Assembly: GCF_024055595.1 (NCBI RefSeq)
Contig: NZ_JAMXOF010000004.1
Span: 1-64,000 of the forward strand
Source: Mucilaginibacter aurantiaciroseus
GTDB lineage: Bacteria; Bacteroidota; Bacteroidia; Sphingobacteriales; Sphingobacteriaceae
Length of the DNA: 64,000 bases
Reading direction: 5' to 3'
Shown: positions 24,546 to 33,629 of the stretch, one piece after another
How positions within the stretch are numbered: position 1 is the first letter of the stretch
Layout: each line of letters begins with the position of its first letter
Program-made: the position numbers and the translations under genes
Notes under the pieces: model-generated
What the model was told of the DNA's origin: nothing
What the model saw: the letters and a program-made list of their open reading frames with translations, nothing else
Database searches by the model: none

Positions 24546-25630
24546 ATCTTCCTCCCCTTCCATACGGTGGTTTTAGTGAGATGCCTTTGTATCGAGGTAA
24601 TGCCGATAAGCAATAAACTAAACATTTGTACCGGGTGCAGAAACAGGTTAAGTAAAACGTTTTGCCCTGATGATAATGAGATCATGATGCGGGTAAGGCC
24701 GATCAAACCAACCATCATGAATATAAAGTTAAGGTTCATGGTCATAATCACAACAGCAGGGCCACCGATGATAAGCAACAAGTATATTAAAAAGCCAATG
24801 ATATTATAATTAAACGCTGCCAAAAAGTTTTTGCCGAAACCGTTAATGGCCTCATCATAACATTTATACATGCGGCAACTGATCATGCCGTTGGCCAACA
24901 GGGCCTCACCGTTCAACTTGGACGCTTTCACCAGTCTCATAATCTCTACATCCTCAACTACCTTATTTTTAACCATTTGGTGCCATTGGTATTGGCGGTA
25001 ATCAGTAGCAGTAAACAGCATAAATTGCCCGCTTGCTGCCGCTACCGATGCACTTTTAACCAGGTAAACCAGTCGCAAAGGCAACAAATTCAACAATATA
25101 TAATGCATTAGCGGTACTACCATCATTTCGCCGGAGGTTATCATGGTTTGGTTGGTAAACAAACTCAGCAAACTTAACCCGCGCAAATTAACACGATGGA
25201 CTGAACTATTTATTAAGCCATTGTAAACTTTTTCGTCGGCATCTAAAAACAGATAGTAATTGCCGGTTGCTAGTTGGGCCAATTGGTGGCAGGCATAGTT
25301 TTTACCCAGCCAATCGGTGGGTAATTCACCGCCTTTTATCACCTTAAACCGCTTGTTTTTCGCCCCAAAAACTTCACAAAGTGTATAGGTGTCATCCGTG
25401 GAACTATCATCCAAAATAATCACTTCATAATTTTGATAATCCTGATCAACAATGGATTGTAAGAGGGCTATTATATCTTGCTCCTCGTTACGGGCAGGGA
25501 TCAAGATCGAGACCTTATCCTCGTAATGTTTGCCGATGCGCGGAAGTTTAGGGTTCGACATAAAATTGAACAGCGTAACCGTAAAGCGCAGGATCAGGAA
25601 TATGAATGTTACTAATAGGGCGATGATCAC
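24542..25630 (-). CDS. CruG-like family 2 glycosyltransferase
   Basis: A 362-residue GT2 enzyme with an N-terminal membrane anchor (about 1-22), the catalytic domain starting at VSILIPARNEEQDI near 45, the DDSSTDD nucleotide-sugar site near 77, the DADE acidic motif near 132, and a late EDVE acid near 225. Three membrane segments complete the C-terminus. The GELPTDWLGKNYACHQLA segment is typical of the CruG/CrtQ-like carotenoid glycosyltransferases. The start is a GTG overlapping the stop of the upstream acyltransferase (TAGTG), and it reads into cruF. It likely glycosylates the hydroxyl introduced on the linear end; the sugar is unknown. Confidence 0.8.
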   Translation of the reverse strand: MIIALLVTFIFLILRFTVTLFNFMSNPKLPRIGKHYEDKVSILIPARNEEQDIIALLQSIVDQDYQNYEVIILDDSSTDDTYTLCEVFGAKNKRFKVIKGGELPTDWLGKNYACHQLAQLATGNYYLFLDADEKVYNGLINSSVHRVNLRGLSLLSLFTNQTMITSGEMMVVPLMHYILLNLLPLRLVYLVKSASVAAASGQFMLFTATDYRQYQWHQMVKNKVVEDVEIMRLVKASKLNGEALLANGMISCRMYKCYDEAINGFGKNFLAAFNYNIIGFLIYLLLIIGGPAVVIMTMNLNFIFMMVGLIGLTRIMISLSSGQNVLLNLFLHPVQMFSLLLIGITSIQRHLTKTTVWKGRKI

Positions 25631-26238
25631 TATACTACTGTTTTGGTTTGTTGCTGCTTGGCGTTATTGTAATGCTGCTGATAGGCGCTTTGTATATCAG
25701 GTAATTCGTTCTCAATTTTTAAATAAACGTTAACCGTTGGCTTTTTATATTGCAGGTTCTCAATAAATGTTGCGGCCATTATGGCTTGAAATTTCCCCGC
25801 TGCGGCCTGCATAATTTTCGACAAGCCTTTCTGAAAATCAACCTCATCAACAAAGTTGGAATATAGCTTTCCCTGCGGGAATATCAGCACCAGGTTTTTA
25901 GGGTCGTTTAGCAATTGCGCGGCATAATCCAGCGAGGCCAGCATCTCGCGGGAATTTTTACTTACCGAGAAAGCCCCCATATATTTAAAGAAGGACACCT
26001 TTTGCACCGTCTCTTCTATCACCATTACATTGAAACTTTTCTTAAAGACTTTCTCATTCAGGTAATACATTAAAAACCCATCCCACCAGCTAAAGTGATT
26101 GGCTAATAGCAGTACCGACTTATCCTGCTCCACTCCTACCCTATCAAATTTCACATCGTGGAAATTCCCCTTTACTATCCGCAGGATGTAACTATGGAAG
26201 AACCAGGTGATAATTTTATTTTTCTGCGGATAGATCAT
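25630..26238 (-). CDS. PlsC-like acyltransferase, first of two
   Basis: A 202-residue member of the lysophospholipid acyltransferase family. The catalytic HX4D motif is in ANHFSWWDGF near residue 48 and the FPQGKLYSN motif near 120, with the SKNSREML segment between. There is no clear transmembrane anchor. It is translationally coupled to the glycosyltransferase downstream. In this setting it may put a fatty acyl chain on the carotenoid sugar, but ordinary phospholipid acylation cannot be excluded. It shares NHFSWWDG and SREM with the next acyltransferase, so they are paralogs. Confidence 0.78.
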   Translation of the reverse strand: MIYPQKNKIITWFFHSYILRIVKGNFHDVKFDRVGVEQDKSVLLLANHFSWWDGFLMYYLNEKVFKKSFNVMVIEETVQKVSFFKYMGAFSVSKNSREMLASLDYAAQLLNDPKNLVLIFPQGKLYSNFVDEVDFQKGLSKIMQAAAGKFQAIMAATFIENLQYKKPTVNVYLKIENELPDIQSAYQQHYNNAKQQQTKTVV

Positions 26239-26263
26239 TTTGATTTTAGATTTCGGATTTTCG

Positions 26264-26281
26264 TCCCGATAGCTATCGGGA
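26264..26281. repeat. 18-base perfect palindrome between the acyltransferase genes
   Basis: TCCCGATAGCTATCGGGA is fully self-complementary and lies in the 63-base gap between the two acyltransferase genes. Palindromes of this kind recur between genes in this group of bacteria. It would make a strong stem in the operon transcript. Confidence 0.6.
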
Positions 26282-26301
26282 TTAGCGTTTAAAATTTTTA
26301 C

Positions 26302-26925
26302 TTAATGTTCCACATCTATCTGCGCTTTTAACGCTTGTTGATGAAAGGTATTTATCCGGGTTATCAGTTCATCAAACGGCACTTCGTTGGCTACCCCACA
26401 ATCGAACAGGTGAAAAAACACCGATGGTTTAAGGCTTTCAAAATAATCTATCAGGGCGCAGTTATAAACGATCTGGCAGGGGCCTTTTATGTTTTTAATG
26501 AGGCGTTCAATGCCTTTTTCTACCCTAATTTCGGTGGTATGGTTCGAGATCAGTTCGCCTTGCGGGAACACCACAACCAGGTTCTCGGGGTCGTTCAGCA
26601 AACCTGCTGCATATTGCAATGATTTGATCATTTCGCGGGATGACCTGTTTATCGAAAATCCACCAAACAAGTTCAGCAGCATGCGTTTCTTGAGGTGGTC
26701 TTCCTGCATCATAATGTACAACTTCCTGTCCAGGTGCCAGTAGGCCAGGTAGTTCCCCCATAGGCCGTCCCACCAGCTGAAGTGGTTGCAAAGGAGCAAT
26801 ACAGAATGCCCGGGCTTTGGTGTAAATGGCATTACTACCAGCCTGTTAAAGGCCCTGCGCATGCGGAAACGCATGTACATGGCAAACCAATTACTAAAAA
26901 GTTTTACACGGCGGGCGGGTATCAT
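26302..26925 (-). CDS. PlsC-like acyltransferase, second of two
   Basis: A 207-residue paralog of the neighbouring acyltransferase. It has CNHFSWWDGLWGNYL near residue 47 with the HX4D pair, INRSSREMIKSLQ near 94, and FPQGELISNHT near 119. It starts with an ATG inside the stop codon of the upstream hydrolase (ATGA), so the two are coupled. Two closely related acyltransferases in one operon suggest either different acceptors or stepwise acylation of one product; the sequence cannot decide. Confidence 0.78.
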   Translation of the reverse strand: MIPARRVKLFSNWFAMYMRFRMRRAFNRLVVMPFTPKPGHSVLLLCNHFSWWDGLWGNYLAYWHLDRKLYIMMQEDHLKKRMLLNLFGGFSINRSSREMIKSLQYAAGLLNDPENLVVVFPQGELISNHTTEIRVEKGIERLIKNIKGPCQIVYNCALIDYFESLKPSVFFHLFDCGVANEVPFDELITRINTFHQQALKAQIDVEH

Positions 26926-27776
26926 CGCGGTAAATTTACTAAATACTCATCCAATTGTTTGGTAACCAGCCAATGGCCCATATTAACCTGGTGCACTTCG
27001 GCGTTTGGCAGTTTTTCAATAAAAGGCTGCGCTGCCTTCATCGGGAACAAATTATCATGCCTGCCAAATATCAGCATGCATTTTATATGGTGCTGATTGA
27101 TGAGCTGCGCGATTTTGCCGGTATCGGGTTTTAACAAACGGATGAGGTTTAGGGTATAATACACATCCTGCCGCTTTTGTTCGGTATCAATTTCATTATA
27201 GGCGATGTGGTACAGGCTCTCGTCAATAAACTTTACTTTTTTAAGGTTTTTGAGCAGCGTTGGTGCAAGCCATTTGCTTTTAGTAACACGCTTAAAAAGG
27301 TACTTTCCTACCGGTTTATGTGTCAAAAAATGAAAGCCTTTATATATAGATAAACCATCAGGTGCCATCAATATCAATTCATCAATCAGCCCGGCGTATT
27401 CTTCAATCAATATCAGCGCAATGTTGGCACCAATAGAGTAGCCCATTACCGAGAAACGCTGCCTGCCGTATACTTTAAACCATTCTTCCATGTAGGCCCT
27501 TACCATTAGTTTGGGCATACCCGCTATGATCTGCTGCTCGGTCCAGTCGCCCAGTTTACTTTCGCCATGAAAAAAGTGGTCGAAGCCGTAAACGTGGTAT
27601 TGTTTAAGAATTGAGTTTTCGAGCACGTGGAATTGCCTGCCCGTCATGCCATAACCGTGAAAGGCCAGCAGGGGTTTAATGCCGCTGCCGTATTCGTGAT
27701 AGTGTGCCATACCTAAGTCGGGGATGTCCAAAAAGCCCATAGCGGCAAAATTAAGAATTACTCTTTTAATATGCAT
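26922..27776 (-). CDS. Alpha/beta hydrolase
   Basis: A 284-residue alpha/beta hydrolase fold protein. It has the oxyanion region LLAFHGYGMTGRQF near residue 37, the nucleophile elbow VMGYSIGANIAL near 110 (G-Y-S-I-G), a later acid in LIFGRHDNLFPM near 232, and the catalytic His in VNMGHWLV near 270. The first 12 residues may be extra; MGFLDIPDLG or MAHYHEYG are alternative starts. It heads the run that continues through both acyltransferases, so it may trim or transfer acyl groups in the same pathway. The substrate is unknown. Confidence 0.8.
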   Translation of the reverse strand: MHIKRVILNFAAMGFLDIPDLGMAHYHEYGSGIKPLLAFHGYGMTGRQFHVLENSILKQYHVYGFDHFFHGESKLGDWTEQQIIAGMPKLMVRAYMEEWFKVYGRQRFSVMGYSIGANIALILIEEYAGLIDELILMAPDGLSIYKGFHFLTHKPVGKYLFKRVTKSKWLAPTLLKNLKKVKFIDESLYHIAYNEIDTEQKRQDVYYTLNLIRLLKPDTGKIAQLINQHHIKCMLIFGRHDNLFPMKAAQPFIEKLPNAEVHQVNMGHWLVTKQLDEYLVNLPR

Positions 27777-27870
27777 GCCATTTCGATGCGATAGCGAGAA
27801 ATCTTGTTAGATAAGAATAGCGGTCTTTGTATATCTACAAAATCGCTCCTCGTACCTCGTTCGAGATGAC
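27777..27870. repeat. Dispersed CATTTCGATGCGATAGCG palindrome
   Basis: CCATTTCGATGCGATAGCGAGAAATCTTG at the left and CTCCTCGTACCTCGTTCGAGATGAC at the right are imperfect inverses. The right arm matches the right arm of 20942-21063 nearly base for base. It separates waaA from the hydrolase gene. Confidence 0.7.
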
Positions 27871-27886
27871 ATTTTAGTTTATGATA

Positions 27887-29101
27887 TTAATGCCTCTCCT
27901 TAATATACTTTAATATAGTATCTGTAGCACCAATATTTTCAAAAACATACTCCTCAGCCATTTCTGAAATACCATGGCGCGCGGTTTCATCATTCATCAA
28001 TAAACCTGCGACTGTATTTAGTTCTTCCTGCGAATTGATGCTGAACCCTGCCTTTAACTCCACCAGGTCTTTAGCTTCTTTAAATTTATCATACTTAGGA
28101 CCAAATATCACCGGCATCCCAAAAGCAGCGGCCTCTAAAGTATTGTGGATGCCTGCGCCAAAACCACCGCCTATGTAGGCGATATCTGCATATTGGTAAA
28201 GGGAAGAGAGCATACCGATGTTATCTATAATGAGATTTGAGATGTTAGATGTTAGATTTGAGATGTTAGAAAACCTGATCGTGCTCTCATTCGGCAGCAG
28301 ACTCATCAACCCATTTATTTTATCCTCCTCTACCTCATGCGGAGCGATGATGAATTTCCAACCGGGGTGTTGGGTAATTAATTCTGCTATCAGTTTTTCA
28401 TCTGCAGGCCAGGTGCTGCCTGCTATGAATAATTTTTGCCTGTTTTTAAAGGCCGCTATCTGCGGTAACTCTTTAGTTTGTTGCGTATTAGCCCATACCC
28501 TATCAAACCGGGTATCGCCACTTATGGTTACATTGGTTATCCCCGCATCATGCAGTAAATGCTTCGAAGGAATGTCTTGCACAAAAAACCAGGTTACCAG
28601 TTTTAGCATTTTGCGATGCAGGCCGCCATACCATTTAAAAAACACCTGCCCGGGCCTGAAGATGCCCGATATAAGGTAGAGCGGCACATGCTGCTTGTGC
28701 AATTCGTTAAAAAAATGGTACCAATATTCGTACTTGGTAAATATGGCCATCACGGGGTTTATGGTGGTGATGAATTTTTGGGCATTGCCTGCCGTATCAA
28801 GGGGCAAATAATACACAGCACTGGCAAGCGGGGTGTTCTTACGCGCCTCGTATCCCGAAGGAGAAAAAAAAGTTATTACAATTTTATGTTGTGGGTAGTC
28901 GGCTTTTACGGCTTCTAAAACCGGCCTGCCCTGTTCAAATTCGCCTAAGGAGGCAAAGTGGAACCAAATGCTTGATTTTAACTGTTGTACTTGCTGCTTT
29001 TTGCGGCCCTTTATCCACAGTTTGGCTTTATTTTTATAAAGTGAAACCATATACACAAGTGTGTAATATAAAGTGATACCGATGTTGTATAGTACAAGCA
29101 T
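27887..29101 (-). CDS. waaA: 3-deoxy-D-manno-octulosonic acid (Kdo) transferase
   Basis: WaaA (KdtA) transfers Kdo from CMP-Kdo to lipid A at the inner membrane. The product (404 residues from MLVLYNIGITLYY) has a membrane anchor, then WFHFASLGEFEQGRP near residue 50 with the catalytic Glu, KYEYWYHF near 115, GDTRFDRV near 190 and GGGFGAGIHNTLEAAAFGMPV near 310. An odd stretch (SNISNLTSNISNLII) lies before DNIGMLSSLYQ. It comes from a 42-base direct repeat (28231-28272) that resembles intergenic repeat sequence, in frame. The start at 29101 is preferred over one 11 codons upstream. Confidence 0.92.
   Translation of the reverse strand: MLVLYNIGITLYYTLVYMVSLYKNKAKLWIKGRKKQQVQQLKSSIWFHFASLGEFEQGRPVLEAVKADYPQHKIVITFFSPSGYEARKNTPLASAVYYLPLDTAGNAQKFITTINPVMAIFTKYEYWYHFFNELHKQHVPLYLISGIFRPGQVFFKWYGGLHRKMLKLVTWFFVQDIPSKHLLHDAGITNVTISGDTRFDRVWANTQQTKELPQIAAFKNRQKLFIAGSTWPADEKLIAELITQHPGWKFIIAPHEVEEDKINGLMSLLPNESTIRFSNISNLTSNISNLIIDNIGMLSSLYQYADIAYIGGGFGAGIHNTLEAAAFGMPVIFGPKYDKFKEAKDLVELKAGFSINSQEELNTVAGLLMNDETARHGISEMAEEYVFENIGATDTILKYIKERH
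28231..28272. repeat. Direct repeat inside waaA
   Basis: AGATTTGAGATGTTAGA occurs twice with GATGTT between. It is translated as N-I-S-N-L repeats on the minus strand and keeps the frame open. WaaA proteins usually have no such insertion at this point, so it looks like a repeat that has landed in coding sequence. Confidence 0.6.
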
Positions 29102-29166
29102 TTTTAAATTTGTATTCCTATCTTCGTTCGGCATAAAAGTAATAACATTAATAACAAAAAGTATTT

Positions 29167-30477
29167 ATGAAAATAGCTGTTGTTGGAACAGGTTATGTTG
29201 GCCTGGTAACAGGTACATGTTTAGCAGAAACAGGTAACCAGGTTACCTGTGTTGATATTAACGAGCAAAAGGTAAAAATGATGCAGGAAGGTAAGCTTCC
29301 CATCTACGAGCCCGGCTTAGAATTACTTTTTCACCGTAACATCAACCAAAAAAGGTTATTATTTACCAACAACCTGGCCGAGGCAATTGCCGATGCGCAG
29401 ATCATTTTCCTGGCCCTGCCAACCCCTCCGGGTGGTGATGGTTCTGCTGACCTTAGCTACGTTTTAGGCGCCGCTAAAGACATTGCCAAATTAATTACCG
29501 ACTACAAAGTTATCGTTACAAAAAGCACCGTGCCGGTTGGTACTGCCGATAAGGTTACCGCGGTAATGAACGAAAATACCAGTGTTGAATTTGCAGTGGT
29601 ATCGAACCCCGAGTTTTTACGCGAAGGTGTAGCTGTAGAAGATTTCATGAAGCCAGATCGTGTGGTTGTTGGTACTACTGACGAACGCGCACGCAAGTTA
29701 ATGGCCGAGCTTTATGCACCATATGTACGCCAGGGTAATCCGGTGATATTTATGGACGAGCGCTCGTCTGAATTAACAAAATATGCTGCCAACTCTTTCC
29801 TGGCTACCAAAATATCGTTCATGAACGAGGTTGCCAACCTTTGCGAACTGGTTGGTGCCGATGTGGATATGGTGCGCCGTGGTATTGGTGCAGATAACCG
29901 CATAGGTAACCGCTTCCTTTTCTCGGGTATTGGTTACGGCGGTAGCTGTTTCCCTAAAGATGTGCAGGCTTTGGCAAAATCTGCCGAAGAGAATAAATAT
30001 GATTTCAAGATCCTTAACTCTGTAATGGAAGTTAACGAGATCCAGAAAAAAGTACTTGTTCAAAAACTGAAAAAATATTACAATGGCGATCTTAAGGGTA
30101 AACACTTTGCCATGTGGGGCCTTGCCTTTAAACCGGAAACGGACGATATCCGCGAAGCACCTGCTTTGTACATTATTGATGAACTGTTGAAAGAAGGCGC
30201 TACCATCAGCGTGTTCGACCCTGAAGGGATGAAGAACGTTAAAGCTTTGGTGGGCGATAAAATTACTTACGGCACCGATGCTTACGGAATTTTAGATGAT
30301 GCCGACGCGCTGCTGATCGTTACCGAATGGTCGGCTTTCCGCACACCAGATTTTGAACAGATAACCGAACGCTTAAAAAACAAGGTTATATTTGACGGCC
30401 GTAACCTTTACGATCTTCAAAAAATGGTCGATCTTGGTTTCTATTATAACAGTATCGGCAGAAAAATAATCAGCTAA
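29167..30477 (+). CDS. ugd: UDP-glucose 6-dehydrogenase
   Basis: Oxidises UDP-glucose to UDP-glucuronate in two steps. The 436-residue product has the N-terminal [15 protein letters not shown] at about 7-21, the substrate loop [21 protein letters not shown] near 145, and the catalytic Cys in [14 protein letters not shown] near 258. The C-terminal domain carries [17 protein letters not shown] near 317. It is the first gene of a five-gene nucleotide-sugar run and is followed one base later by the decarboxylase gene. Closely related GDP-mannose dehydrogenases cannot be fully excluded, but the neighbour uses UDP-glucuronate. Confidence 0.92.
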   Translation: MKIAVVGTGYVGLVTGTCLAETGNQVTCVDINEQKVKMMQEGKLPIYEPGLELLFHRNINQKRLLFTNNLAEAIADAQIIFLALPTPPGGDGSADLSYVLGAAKDIAKLITDYKVIVTKSTVPVGTADKVTAVMNENTSVEFAVVSNPEFLREGVAVEDFMKPDRVVVGTTDERARKLMAELYAPYVRQGNPVIFMDERSSELTKYAANSFLATKISFMNEVANLCELVGADVDMVRRGIGADNRIGNRFLFSGIGYGGSCFPKDVQALAKSAEENKYDFKILNSVMEVNEIQKKVLVQKLKKYYNGDLKGKHFAMWGLAFKPETDDIREAPALYIIDELLKEGATISVFDPEGMKNVKALVGDKITYGTDAYGILDDADALLIVTEWSAFRTPDFEQITERLKNKVIFDGRNLYDLQKMVDLGFYYNSIGRKIIS

Positions 30478-30478
30478 C

Positions 30479-31465
30479 ATGGCAGAACGCAAAAGAATAT
30501 TAATAACCGGGGCAGCCGGTTTTTTAGGCTCGCACCTTTGCGACAGGTTTATTAAGGAAGATTACCATGTTATTGGCATGGATAACCTCATCACCGGCGA
30601 CCTGCGCAATATTGAACATTTGTTTAAGCTTGAAAACTTTGAGTTTTACAACCACGATGTTTCCAAGTTTGTGCATGTATCGGGCGATCTGAACTACATT
30701 CTGCATTTTGCATCACCTGCAAGCCCTATCGATTATTTGAAGATCCCTATCCAAACTTTAAAAGTTGGATCGTTAGGTACACATAACCTGTTAGGTTTGG
30801 CACGCAGTAAAGGCGCAAGGATGCTTATTGCCTCTACATCTGAAGTATACGGCGACCCTAACGTTAACCCGCAGCCCGAAGAATACTGGGGCAACGTTAA
30901 TCCTGTTGGCCCGCGTGGAGTATATGACGAGGCTAAACGTTTCCAGGAAGCTATCACTATGGCTTACCATACCTTCCACGGTTTAGAAACGCGGATCATC
31001 CGTATCTTTAATACTTACGGCCCGCGTATGCGCCTTAACGACGGGCGTGTATTGCCTGCCTTTATTGGCCAGGCCTTGCGCGGCGAACCATTAACCATGT
31101 TTGGCGATGGTTCACAAACCCGTTCGTTTTGTTACGTAGATGACCTGATTGAAGGCATTTACCGTTTGCTGCATAGCGATTACGCGCAGCCGATGAATAT
31201 TGGTAACCCCGATGAAATTACCATCCGCGAGTTTGGTGAGGAGATCATTAAACTTACCGGTACCGACCAGGAAATGATAAGCCTGCCTTTACCAACAGAC
31301 GACCCTAAGCAGCGCCGCCCGGATATTACCAAGGCACGTGCAATTTTGGGTTGGGAGCCAAAAGTATCGCGCAGCGAAGGCTTAAAAATTACTTACGAGT
31401 ACTTTAAATCGCTGCCCGAGAAAGAAATACTGCATAAAGATTTCACCTACTTCAATAAACAATAG
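30479..31465 (+). CDS. UDP-glucuronate decarboxylase (UDP-xylose synthase)
   Basis: An extended SDR enzyme that turns UDP-glucuronate into UDP-xylose. The 328-residue product has [12 protein letters not shown] at about 11-22, the UXS wording [26 protein letters not shown] near residue 80, the catalytic YxxxK in [11 protein letters not shown] near 150, and [17 protein letters not shown] near 180. The combination is diagnostic for UXS. It follows ugd directly, so the two enzymes form a UDP-glucose to UDP-xylose route. Confidence 0.92.
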   Translation: MAERKRILITGAAGFLGSHLCDRFIKEDYHVIGMDNLITGDLRNIEHLFKLENFEFYNHDVSKFVHVSGDLNYILHFASPASPIDYLKIPIQTLKVGSLGTHNLLGLARSKGARMLIASTSEVYGDPNVNPQPEEYWGNVNPVGPRGVYDEAKRFQEAITMAYHTFHGLETRIIRIFNTYGPRMRLNDGRVLPAFIGQALRGEPLTMFGDGSQTRSFCYVDDLIEGIYRLLHSDYAQPMNIGNPDEITIREFGEEIIKLTGTDQEMISLPLPTDDPKQRRPDITKARAILGWEPKVSRSEGLKITYEYFKSLPEKEILHKDFTYFNKQ

Positions 31466-31482
31466 TATTTTCGGGATTTCAT

Positions 31483-31509
31483 AGGGCGCGTACCGCAAGG
31501 TATGCGCCT
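31483..31509. repeat. Hairpin between the UXS and galE genes
   Basis: AGGGCGCGTACC and GGTATGCGCCT form a strong stem with a four-base GCAA loop (GNRA-type) and one bulge. It is not followed by a T-run, so it is more likely an RNA stability or processing element, or a small repeat, than a terminator. Confidence 0.55.
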
Positions 31510-31536
31510 AACCTTAAATCTATTAAAAATATCCCT

Positions 31537-32556
31537 ATGAAAATTTTAGTAACGGGCGGCTTAGGTTTTATTGGCACCCATACCGTTGTTGAGTTGGTTA
31601 AAGCGGGTTACGACCCAATCATCATCGACGACCTGTCAAACTCCAGTGTAAAAATGCTCGACCAACTGGCCTGCATTATTAGATACAAGCCCGCCTTTTA
31701 CGAATTTAACTTATGTGATGAAGCCGCCGTAAAAGATTTTGCAGCAAAACAGCCCGATGTGGCAGGTATTATCCATTTCGCCGCCTCCAAAGCGGTTGGC
31801 GAATCGGTAGAGAACCCGCTAAAATATTACTACAACAACTTCTTTTCGCTTATCAATTTGCTTAACGCCTACAATGGTAAAGCATTAAACTTTGTATTCT
31901 CGTCAAGCTGTACCGTTTACGGCCAGCCCGATATTTTACCCGTAACCGAAGATGCGCCAGTTAAACCGGCCGAATCGCCATACGGTAACACCAAGCAAAT
32001 AGCTGAAGAAATCCTGAAAGATACGGTTGCCGCCGGTACTAACTACAAAGTTATTGCCTTACGTTACTTTAACCCGGTTGGCGCGCATGATAGCGCTTTA
32101 ATTGGCGAGCTGCCAATTGGTGTTCCACAAAACTTAATCCCGTTCATCACCCAAACGGCCATTGGCAAACGCGAAAAAATTACTGTGTTTGGCGATAAAT
32201 ACGATACCCCGGATGGTAGCTGTATCCGCGATTACATCCACGTGGTTGACCTGGCCAAAGCACACGTTGCCGCGCTTAAATTAATGGAGAAAGATACTTT
32301 TACCGGTTACGATGTGTTTAACATAGGTACTGGTAACGGCTCAACCGTTTTAGAGGTGATCCATGCTTTTGAAGATGCTACCGGCGTTAAACTAAACTAC
32401 CAGATAGGTGCCCCGCGTGCCGGCGACATCGAGAAAGTTTGGGGCAACGTAACCAAATCTACCGAGCAACTGAATTGGACGGCAGAACTTAACCTGAGCA
32501 CCATGATGTCATCGGCATGGGCATGGGAAAAATACATTGCCGAAAACCCGTTATAA
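31537..32556 (+). CDS. galE: UDP-glucose 4-epimerase
   Basis: Interconverts UDP-glucose and UDP-galactose. The 339-residue SDR protein has the GGLGFIGTHTVVEL loop at about 7-20, HFAASKAVGESVENPLKYY near 85, SSSCTVYG near 125, the catalytic Tyr/Lys in SPYGNTKQIAE near 150 and RYFNPVGAHDS near 178, all GalE hallmarks. It provides UDP-galactose or related sugars for the surface polysaccharide suggested by the neighbours. Confidence 0.94.
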   Translation: MKILVTGGLGFIGTHTVVELVKAGYDPIIIDDLSNSSVKMLDQLACIIRYKPAFYEFNLCDEAAVKDFAAKQPDVAGIIHFAASKAVGESVENPLKYYYNNFFSLINLLNAYNGKALNFVFSSSCTVYGQPDILPVTEDAPVKPAESPYGNTKQIAEEILKDTVAAGTNYKVIALRYFNPVGAHDSALIGELPIGVPQNLIPFITQTAIGKREKITVFGDKYDTPDGSCIRDYIHVVDLAKAHVAALKLMEKDTFTGYDVFNIGTGNGSTVLEVIHAFEDATGVKLNYQIGAPRAGDIEKVWGNVTKSTEQLNWTAELNLSTMMSSAWAWEKYIAENPL

Positions 32557-32568
32557 TAACATAGCGCT

Positions 32569-33621
32569 ATGAAAAAGATAATTATTACAGGTGGTGCCGG
32601 TTTTATTGGGTCGCACGTGGTGCGACGGTTTGTAACCAACTATCCTGACTATACCATTATCAACCTGGATAAGCTTACTTATGCGGGCAACCTGGCCAAC
32701 CTTAAAGATATTGAGGACCAACCCAACTACCGCTTTGTAAAAGGTGATATTGTTGACCTTGAATTTATAAATAACCTGTTTGAAACAGAACAGCCCGATG
32801 CGGTGATCCATTTGGCGGCCGAGTCGCACGTGGACCGCTCTATTACCAACCCGCTGGAGTTTGTGATGACCAATGTAGTGGGCACGGTAAATTTGTTGAA
32901 CGCCGCCAAAAACCTTTGGAAAGGCCGGTACGATAAAAAACGTTTCTACCATGTATCAACCGATGAGGTTTACGGTACCCTGGGCGATACGGATATGTTT
33001 ACCGAGGAAACCGCTTACGACCCGCACTCGCCGTACTCCGCATCAAAAGCAAGCTCGGACCATTTTGTGCGTGCTTATTATGATACCTACGGTTTGGCTA
33101 CGGTGATCTCCAACTGTTCAAACAACTACGGCTCTTACCACTTCCCCGAGAAGCTGATCCCGCTGGCAATCCATAACATCAAGCAAAATAAAGCTGTGCC
33201 TGTATACGGCAAAGGCGAGAACGTGCGCGACTGGCTTTGGGTGGAAGACCATGCGAGAGCTATAGATGTAATATTCCATAAAGCAGCGGTAGGTACCACC
33301 TACAATATTGGCGGCAATAACGAATGGAAAAACATAGACCTGATTAAACTGTTGTGTACTATACTGGATAAGAAACTGGGGCGTGCAGAGGGTGAATCGG
33401 CAAAACTGATCACCTATGTAACAGACCGCGCCGGCCACGATCTAAGATATGCGATAGATGCCACCAAGCTTAAAAATGAGTTAGGTTGGGAACCATCCAT
33501 CACATTTGAAGAAGGCCTGGAAAAAACGGTAGACTGGTACCTTACAAACGAAAGCTGGCTAAACGATGTTACCAGCGGCCATTACCAGGACTATTATAAA
33601 GACCAGTATAACAATCGTTAA
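32569..33621 (+). CDS. rfbB: dTDP-glucose 4,6-dehydratase
   Basis: Makes dTDP-4-keto-6-deoxyglucose, the precursor of rhamnose and other deoxysugars. The 350-residue product has GGAGFIGSHVVRRF at about 8-21, HLAAESHVDRSI near 83, the STDEVYG segment near 127 with the active-site Asp-Glu pair, and SPYSASKASSDHFVRAY near 155 with Tyr and Lys. It follows galE by 12 bases. The other dTDP-rhamnose genes (rfbA, rfbC, rfbD) are not in this window. Confidence 0.93.
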   Translation: MKKIIITGGAGFIGSHVVRRFVTNYPDYTIINLDKLTYAGNLANLKDIEDQPNYRFVKGDIVDLEFINNLFETEQPDAVIHLAAESHVDRSITNPLEFVMTNVVGTVNLLNAAKNLWKGRYDKKRFYHVSTDEVYGTLGDTDMFTEETAYDPHSPYSASKASSDHFVRAYYDTYGLATVISNCSNNYGSYHFPEKLIPLAIHNIKQNKAVPVYGKGENVRDWLWVEDHARAIDVIFHKAAVGTTYNIGGNNEWKNIDLIKLLCTILDKKLGRAEGESAKLITYVTDRAGHDLRYAIDATKLKNELGWEPSITFEEGLEKTVDWYLTNESWLNDVTSGHYQDYYKDQYNNR

Positions 33622-33629
33622 AGAAAAAA

